A stretch of DNA of 64,000 bases from Marinobacterium profundum (GTDB lineage: Bacteria > Pseudomonadota > Gammaproteobacteria > Pseudomonadales > Balneatricaceae): the NCBI RefSeq assembly GCF_001528745.1, contig NZ_BCNS01000142.1, positions 16,042 through 80,041 of the forward strand. Direction: 5' to 3'. The translations under genes were made by a program, and so were the position numbers. Under the pieces are notes generated by a model, which had not been told where the DNA came from, ran no database searches, and was given only the letters and a program-made list of their open reading frames with translations. Each line of letters begins with the position of its first letter. Position 1 is the stretch's first letter. Of the stretch, positions 59,392-64,000 are shown piece after piece.

Positions 59392-60302
59392 TGGAACCGA
59401 TTCGCAGTCGCGACTGGTATAGCACTCCCGAAGGTCAGCCCCGCGGCTACATTCGCCCCCATGCGCTGCGTGAGTTGTGGTTTCACACCGGTACGGCCTG
59501 CAACCTCAGTTGCCCCTTCTGTCTTGAAGGTTCAAAGCCCGGTGATAACCGGCTGCAGTTGCTGAAACTGGCAGATGCCGAACCCTATATTGATGAAGCC
59601 GCCGAAATGGGCGTGGAACAGATTTCATTCACCGGCGGTGAGCCCTTTCTGGCAAAAGATCTGGTGCGCATACTGCAGCGGGCAAGTGAAGTCGCACCCT
59701 GTCTGGTGCTGACCAATGGCACCGAGGCCCTGCACAAGCGCATCGATCAACTGGGGGTACTGAGTGACTCCGTTCATCCGGTGAGCTTTCGTGTCAGCAT
59801 CGATTCAATCGATCGTGCCGAACATGATAAGGGCAGGGGTGAGGGTAATTTCGACCGCGCCTTTGAAGGTTTGCGCCTGTTGCATGCCAGAGGCTTTCAC
59901 GTCTCCATAGCCCGTCATATGAAGGTGGATGAAGATACCCCGCGGGTTGCCGCGCAGTACGCCGCCTTGCTGGTAGAGCAGGGCTTGCCGGCGGACCTTA
60001 CCCAGGTCGCCTTTCCTGATTTCCTTCCGCCTGGCAGTGATGCCGATGTGCCGGGCGTCACAACCAACTGTATGACCCAGTTTCAGAGCGAAGCTAGCAG
60101 GCGTAATTTTATGTGCGCCTTCAGCAAGATGGTACTCAAGCAAAACAACCGCATGCGGGTCTATGCCTGCACCCTGGTGGATGATGATCCCGAGTATGAT
60201 CTGGGCTCAACCCTGCGTGAGGCCATGGAGCAGCAGGTAAGCATGAAGCACCATCGCTGTTTTTCGTGTTTCCGCTATGGCTCGTCCTGCAGTGAAATCT
60301 GA
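59391..60302 (+). CDS. Radical SAM protein in a glycosyltransferase cluster
   Basis: 303 residues from ATG 59391, which overlaps the preceding stop by one base. The [4Fe-4S] motif is CNLSCPFC (CxxxCxxC), followed by SFTGGEPFLAKD. C-terminal Cys residues (NCM, FMCAF, YACT, CFSCFRYGSSC) suggest an extra cluster-binding tail, although spacing is not a classical SPASM. It lacks the overall plan I expect for ArsS (with DUF3641). Catalyses an unknown radical modification. Confidence 0.82.
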   Translation: MEPIRSRDWYSTPEGQPRGYIRPHALRELWFHTGTACNLSCPFCLEGSKPGDNRLQLLKLADAEPYIDEAAEMGVEQISFTGGEPFLAKDLVRILQRASEVAPCLVLTNGTEALHKRIDQLGVLSDSVHPVSFRVSIDSIDRAEHDKGRGEGNFDRAFEGLRLLHARGFHVSIARHMKVDEDTPRVAAQYAALLVEQGLPADLTQVAFPDFLPPGSDADVPGVTTNCMTQFQSEASRRNFMCAFSKMVLKQNNRMRVYACTLVDDDPEYDLGSTLREAMEQQVSMKHHRCFSCFRYGSSCSEI

Positions 60303-61014
60303 CGTAGTTACACCGCCGGTCAGCGTTATTATTCCGATTGGGCCAGGCGAGGCGGGCCCCTTCAGATTAATCGAGACACTGGGCCTGTTACCTCCGAGCT
60401 GGGAGATTGTATTTGCTCTTTGTGAATCCAGGGATGATCTTGCACTGCCTTTGAACAAGCGAGTTTATACCGTTATCTCAAATAAAGGCCGTGCCATTCA
60501 AATGAACACTGCGGCCCAGTTAGCAGGCGGGCGGGCACTGTGGTTTTTACATCTCGATTCTGTCCTGACGCGCGAGATGATTCATGCGCTTGAGCAGGGG
60601 TTGGCTTCAAAGCCTGATGCGCTGCATTATTTTCAGCTTGCTTTCGCTGGCGATGGGGCAGGGCCTATGGCGTTCAATGCCAAAGGTGCTAATCTGCGCT
60701 CGAACTGGCTGGGCATTCCCTTTGGGGATCAGGGGCTTTGCCTGTCGGCCGCGAGTTTTCGGGCGCTGGGCGGTTATTGCGAGAAAGTATCCTACGGTGA
60801 AGATCATTTACTGGTGTGGCACGCACGCCAGTTGGGATTAAAACTGAATGGCCTGGATGCAGAGCTTTGCACCAGTGCACGCAAGTATGATCAGCAGGGG
60901 TGGTGGCGTTTGACCCTGTTGTACCAGTGGCGCTGGATCAGACAGGCATGGCCACAGTATGTGCGTTTGCTGCGTGGCAAGTTCGATCCACGTCAGCGAA
61001 TTCAGAATCAGTAA
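60277..61014 (+). CDS. TIGR04283-like family 2 glycosyltransferase
   Basis: 245 residues. VSVIIPIGPGEAG, NKGRAIQMNTAAQLAGGRALWFLHLDS (DxD-like LHLDS) and FGDQGLCLSAASFRALGG are typical of the TIGR04283 group that co-occurs with TIGR04282. It overlaps the radical SAM gene by 26 bp, so all three are translated together. No membrane helix beyond a weak C-terminal patch. Confidence 0.8.
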   Translation: MARPAVKSDVVTPPVSVIIPIGPGEAGPFRLIETLGLLPPSWEIVFALCESRDDLALPLNKRVYTVISNKGRAIQMNTAAQLAGGRALWFLHLDSVLTREMIHALEQGLASKPDALHYFQLAFAGDGAGPMAFNAKGANLRSNWLGIPFGDQGLCLSAASFRALGGYCEKVSYGEDHLLVWHARQLGLKLNGLDAELCTSARKYDQQGWWRLTLLYQWRWIRQAWPQYVRLLRGKFDPRQRIQNQ

Positions 61015-61095
61015 ACATTAATTCCAGGGGCGCTATCAGCGATATTTCGCCGGCTCAGTCAGCGTATGCAGTTATATACTGGCTGAGTCGAAACT

Positions 61096-63756
61096 TTATC
61101 TCTCTGTAGTGCAATCTTGCACGCTGCGGCTCCCGGTACGCTTGAGAGTTGATGGCTTTAGTTTGATCGTGTTTTTATCCAGGAATCTGCCCCATTTAAA
61201 ACTGCGCGCAAACTCATCCGCAAGGTTCGGTGGCAGTGGGCGTGAAATCAGATACCCCTGCAGCCAGTCACACTTGATTTCACTCATTTGAGAGAACTGC
61301 TCGGTTGTTTCTATTCCTTCGGCGATGACAGTCAGTCCCAGGCGCTTTGCCAGTACCGACAGGGTTTCGCAAATCGCCAGTCCTGGTGTTGTTTGCGTGT
61401 CGATAACAAAGCTGCGGTCGATTTTAAGTGTGTCCAGTGGAAGCTGGCGCAGGTAACTGAGGGATGAGTAGCAGGTACCAAAATCGTCGAGAGCGATTTT
61501 AACTCCGGTTTTTCGCAGTTTCTTCAGCAGCAGAATATTGGCCTCGGGCTGTTGCATCAGCATAGTTTCAGTTAATTCCAGGCTGAGGGAGTCAGCATTG
61601 ATTTCCGTCTCGGTTAAGGTGCTGAGTAATTCTTTCTCGAAGTCTGGTTGCGTCAGTTGCTTGATCGATACGTTAACGCACATGTGCTGGATGGGTGAGC
61701 CGTTATCCTGCCATTGCTTGAGCTGTTGGCAGGCACTACTCAGTACCCATTGTCCAACTTCCACGATCATTCCTGACTGCTCCAGCAGATCAATAAAATC
61801 ACCCGGATACAGCAGGCCGCGTGTTGGATGCTGCCAGCGCAGCAGCGCTTCAACACAGTCGACGATGCCTGAAGCTCGATTCAGCTCAGGCTGATAATGC
61901 AGCACGAATTGATCATCCGACAAGGCCGAGTGCAGATCAGTGAGCAGTAACAGACGCTGTTGCGATTTATCGTCAATATGCTTTGCATACAGAACGGTTT
62001 TTCCAGTGCCTTGGCGTTTGGCCAGGTACATGGCCGTATCGGCATTGCGTAACAATTGCGAGGCGGAGGTGCCATGGTCCGGGTACAGGGCAATGCCGAT
62101 GCTGGCGTGTACGTAAATCTTGTCCTGCTCTAGGTAAACAGGGGCGGAGAAAGACTGATGCAGACGGTCGGCAACCAGAAAGGCATGCTCATCGTCAGGT
62201 ATTGAGGGTACAAGCACCAAAAATTCATCGCCGCCCAGTCGTCCAACCGTAAGGCGTAGATCACCTTCAGTGTCGTCAGGCTCCTGTGCTTTTATTCGAA
62301 TAAGCTGATCAGATGCGCGCAAGCTATGTGATGCGCGTTGTGATATCTCCACCAGAAGCTTGTCACCTGCATGATGTCCCAAGGTGTCATTCACTTCCTT
62401 GAAGTCATCAAGATCAATCATTAGTACCGCATATTTTCCGCCCTGTGCTGCCTGTTTTTTAAGCGCATTGGTCAAGGTCTCAGCCACCAGGCGCCGGTTG
62501 GGCAACCCGGTCAGGGAGTCGAAATTGGCCATTTCCGTCAGCATTTTTGTTGATCGGCGCTGCACAAACAGGACCCATTCCGCCGCGATCAAAAGCACGG
62601 CGATAAGCAGGCTAAGTATCAGTAACCGCTGCCACATATCGGTGTATATAGGCTCGGCTGCCGCGTCAATATACGCCTGTGAAGTGTAGCGATGCAGTTG
62701 CCATGCCTGGCTGTGGGATAGGGTCACTTCTTTTACCAGATGAAGGCCGGCTTTGGCTTCTCCTGTAACATAACCAGGCAGGTCCTGATTTCGCCGATCC
62801 ATTATCTGTACGCCGGTTTCGCTGTTAGTTAGTACGTATTCTGCAGCAGGGGCGTCCAGGTCTATTGAGCTTTGTGCCAATACCAGGTTATCGGCGACTG
62901 TCACTGGAAGAGTAGGCCAGCCTATCAATGCGGCTTCGAGTACATTGGCACGCATGACCGCCGTCACCAATCCTTTGAATGCGTTGCGGGGTTGGTCGTA
63001 TATGGGAACTGAAAACAGAATGCCGTAGGTGTTGCGCTCGTCACCTTTGGCGATAGAAGTGTATTGCGAATTGTCACAGGTGCGCAGCAATGACGAGCTG
63101 ACCTGGGCAATGCCTTTGGGAGCCTCATCAGGCAAAAAGGAATAGTGTTGTTTCAGGTAGGCCAGTTGGCGGACATATTCCTCGTACTCGGCCTCTTCGT
63201 ATTCTTCAGGACGGTCACTATCGCTGGTCGGTTCGGCAGCCTTCGAGTTTTCGATACGCTCGAGCAGGACCTGATCGTACATCAAGAAGGGGACTTGCCC
63301 GCGCCCAGGGTTGAATCCGTCATATACCAGATAGATTTCAGATATATCAACATCACTGCTGATATGGTTGTACAGCTGTTGAATCGTATTCGCATCATGG
63401 CTGGGGAGTAACCCCAGTTCGACAACGTCTTGCGTATCATTTTCACGGTTCTTGGCCGCAGCGGCGCGTACCGCCGGAAGCAGCGAAATCGTTCTGATTG
63501 TGACATGAGTCCTTGTCAGAATTCCGCCAATCTTGTCAGCCATGGCTTGCGTTTCAATCTGTATGTTGTGACTGATGTCTTCTTCGGTGCGCTCCACCAG
63601 TTGCCGGCTATCATGGTAGATGGCGATGGCGCCGCTAATCCAAAGCACAATAAAACCCGCTGGAATGACAAACCTGCCCAGTTTAGCTGCGCGGTGACGA
63701 ATATATAGCCTTTGCTTCGCTCTTGGCCTTTTCGCCTTCTTGTGATGCGGCGGCAT
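61096..63756 (-). CDS. Membrane GGDEF/EAL protein with periplasmic sensor
   Basis: 886 residues. TM about 28-48, periplasmic region 49-373 of Cache-like type with an acidic insert (about 180-195), TM 374-397, GGDEF about 405-590, EAL about 600-850. GGDEF (508-512), EAL (636-638), DDFGTCYSS (757-765), KID and AEGIE are intact, so both activities look possible. The I-site RASD (480-483) is separated from GGDEF by 24 residues instead of 5, due to an acidic insertion, so product inhibition may be lost. Alternative overlapping ORF at 63683-63868 is not supported. Confidence 0.93.
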   Translation of the reverse strand: MPPHHKKAKRPRAKQRLYIRHRAAKLGRFVIPAGFIVLWISGAIAIYHDSRQLVERTEEDISHNIQIETQAMADKIGGILTRTHVTIRTISLLPAVRAAAAKNRENDTQDVVELGLLPSHDANTIQQLYNHISSDVDISEIYLVYDGFNPGRGQVPFLMYDQVLLERIENSKAAEPTSDSDRPEEYEEAEYEEYVRQLAYLKQHYSFLPDEAPKGIAQVSSSLLRTCDNSQYTSIAKGDERNTYGILFSVPIYDQPRNAFKGLVTAVMRANVLEAALIGWPTLPVTVADNLVLAQSSIDLDAPAAEYVLTNSETGVQIMDRRNQDLPGYVTGEAKAGLHLVKEVTLSHSQAWQLHRYTSQAYIDAAAEPIYTDMWQRLLILSLLIAVLLIAAEWVLFVQRRSTKMLTEMANFDSLTGLPNRRLVAETLTNALKKQAAQGGKYAVLMIDLDDFKEVNDTLGHHAGDKLLVEISQRASHSLRASDQLIRIKAQEPDDTEGDLRLTVGRLGGDEFLVLVPSIPDDEHAFLVADRLHQSFSAPVYLEQDKIYVHASIGIALYPDHGTSASQLLRNADTAMYLAKRQGTGKTVLYAKHIDDKSQQRLLLLTDLHSALSDDQFVLHYQPELNRASGIVDCVEALLRWQHPTRGLLYPGDFIDLLEQSGMIVEVGQWVLSSACQQLKQWQDNGSPIQHMCVNVSIKQLTQPDFEKELLSTLTETEINADSLSLELTETMLMQQPEANILLLKKLRKTGVKIALDDFGTCYSSLSYLRQLPLDTLKIDRSFVIDTQTTPGLAICETLSVLAKRLGLTVIAEGIETTEQFSQMSEIKCDWLQGYLISRPLPPNLADEFARSFKWGRFLDKNTIKLKPSTLKRTGSRSVQDCTTER

Positions 63757-63984
63757 TTTTTCTGATTAATTCCTTGTCACTAACAACCTCTCCATCATTG
63801 AGATGATCTGCGTCTGACGCCGTCCAGTGGTGTGAATACACAGGCATGCAAGGGAGCGGAAAATTCATCTAATCAGAACAAAGTGTAGCGGTCTTCCGGC
63901 GCGGCATGGCTATTTTAGTCGTTAGTCATGGAAAAGCCTGAGCTTGTAAGGCTCTATTGTCGAATCTCAAGAGCTGAGTCGCTA

Positions 63985-63996
63985 GGAGGCTGTCCG
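63985..63996. repeat. Repeat copy at right edge, GGAGGCTGTCCG
   Basis: Exact 12-base match to 29786-29797, at the very end of the window (followed by ACAA). Could be the outer end of an insertion sequence beyond the window. The rest of 63757-64000 shows no gene. Confidence 0.35.
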
Positions 63997-64000
63997 ACAA

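Noticed and set aside
63683..63868. 61-codon minus-strand ORF overlapping the start of the second GGDEF/EAL gene
   Set aside because: Composition and position fit an out-of-frame extension; no homology or ribosome site seen.

Overview
The window looks like a chromosomal segment of a free-living, GC-rich gammaproteobacterium of the Pseudomonadales/Oceanospirillales type, probably marine. Supporting signs are a hexR / zwf-pgl-eda Entner-Doudoroff locus of the pseudomonad type, a GtsABCD-like sugar ABC transporter, MiaE, LpxH, ThiBPQ, ArfB and two c-di-GMP enzymes. The taxonomic placement is inference from gene content and gene style; no rRNA or tRNA gene was seen.

Layout. 1-900: start of an OmpR-type response regulator, a 7-bp tandem array and a decayed serine-recombinase gene. 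1.3-6.3 kb: fructokinase, then a GGDEF/EAL protein with an adjacent periplasmic-binding-protein gene. 6.5-12.8 kb: sugar catabolism core (eda, pgl, zwf on the minus strand; hexR divergent) followed by an OmpR/EnvZ-type two-component pair. 12.8-25.3 kb: a large cell-surface locus. Three small secreted DUF11-type proteins form one unit; a 1943-residue outer-membrane protein and a 919-residue secreted DUF11/SdrD_B-like protein form the second. Each unit ends in a strong terminator. Each starts with the same control layout: a GCAA-N-TTGC element, then a perfect IHF consensus, then a sigma-54 -24/-12 promoter with GG-N10-GC spacing. This co-regulated surface system is the best candidate here for something undescribed.

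25.3-38.5 kb: gtsABCD-like sugar importer, aldo-keto reductase, FucP-type permease, a VOC protein, a DUF4432 mutarotase-like protein, a Gfo/Idh/MocA dehydrogenase, a thiolase-like protein and a CHRD protein. 38.7-43.4 kb: arfB, thiBPQ and a thiamine-kinase-like gene. 43.7-46.3 kb: AhpD/CMD-like, EthD-like and 2OG-oxygenase-like small enzymes and allE. 46.6-50.5 kb: SRAP peptidase, an AT-rich KAP-family NTPase that looks acquired, a Mu-like prophage remnant, and miaE flanked by heptanucleotide arrays. 50.5-58.6 kb: housekeeping genes (lpxH, ppiB, glnS, cysS) mixed with an alpha/beta hydrolase, an M14-type peptidase and a lipoprotein. 58.7-61.0 kb: a compact three-gene unit (TIGR04282-like, radical SAM, TIGR04283-like) that may make a glycosylated small molecule. 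61.1-63.8 kb: a second GGDEF/EAL protein.

How it fits together: imported sugar (Gts) would be oxidised through Zwf-Pgl-Edd-Eda under HexR, with the neighbouring two-component pair a likely sugar-responsive controller. edd and glk are not in the window. The sigma-54 surface locus sits between the HexR/two-component genes and the sugar importer.
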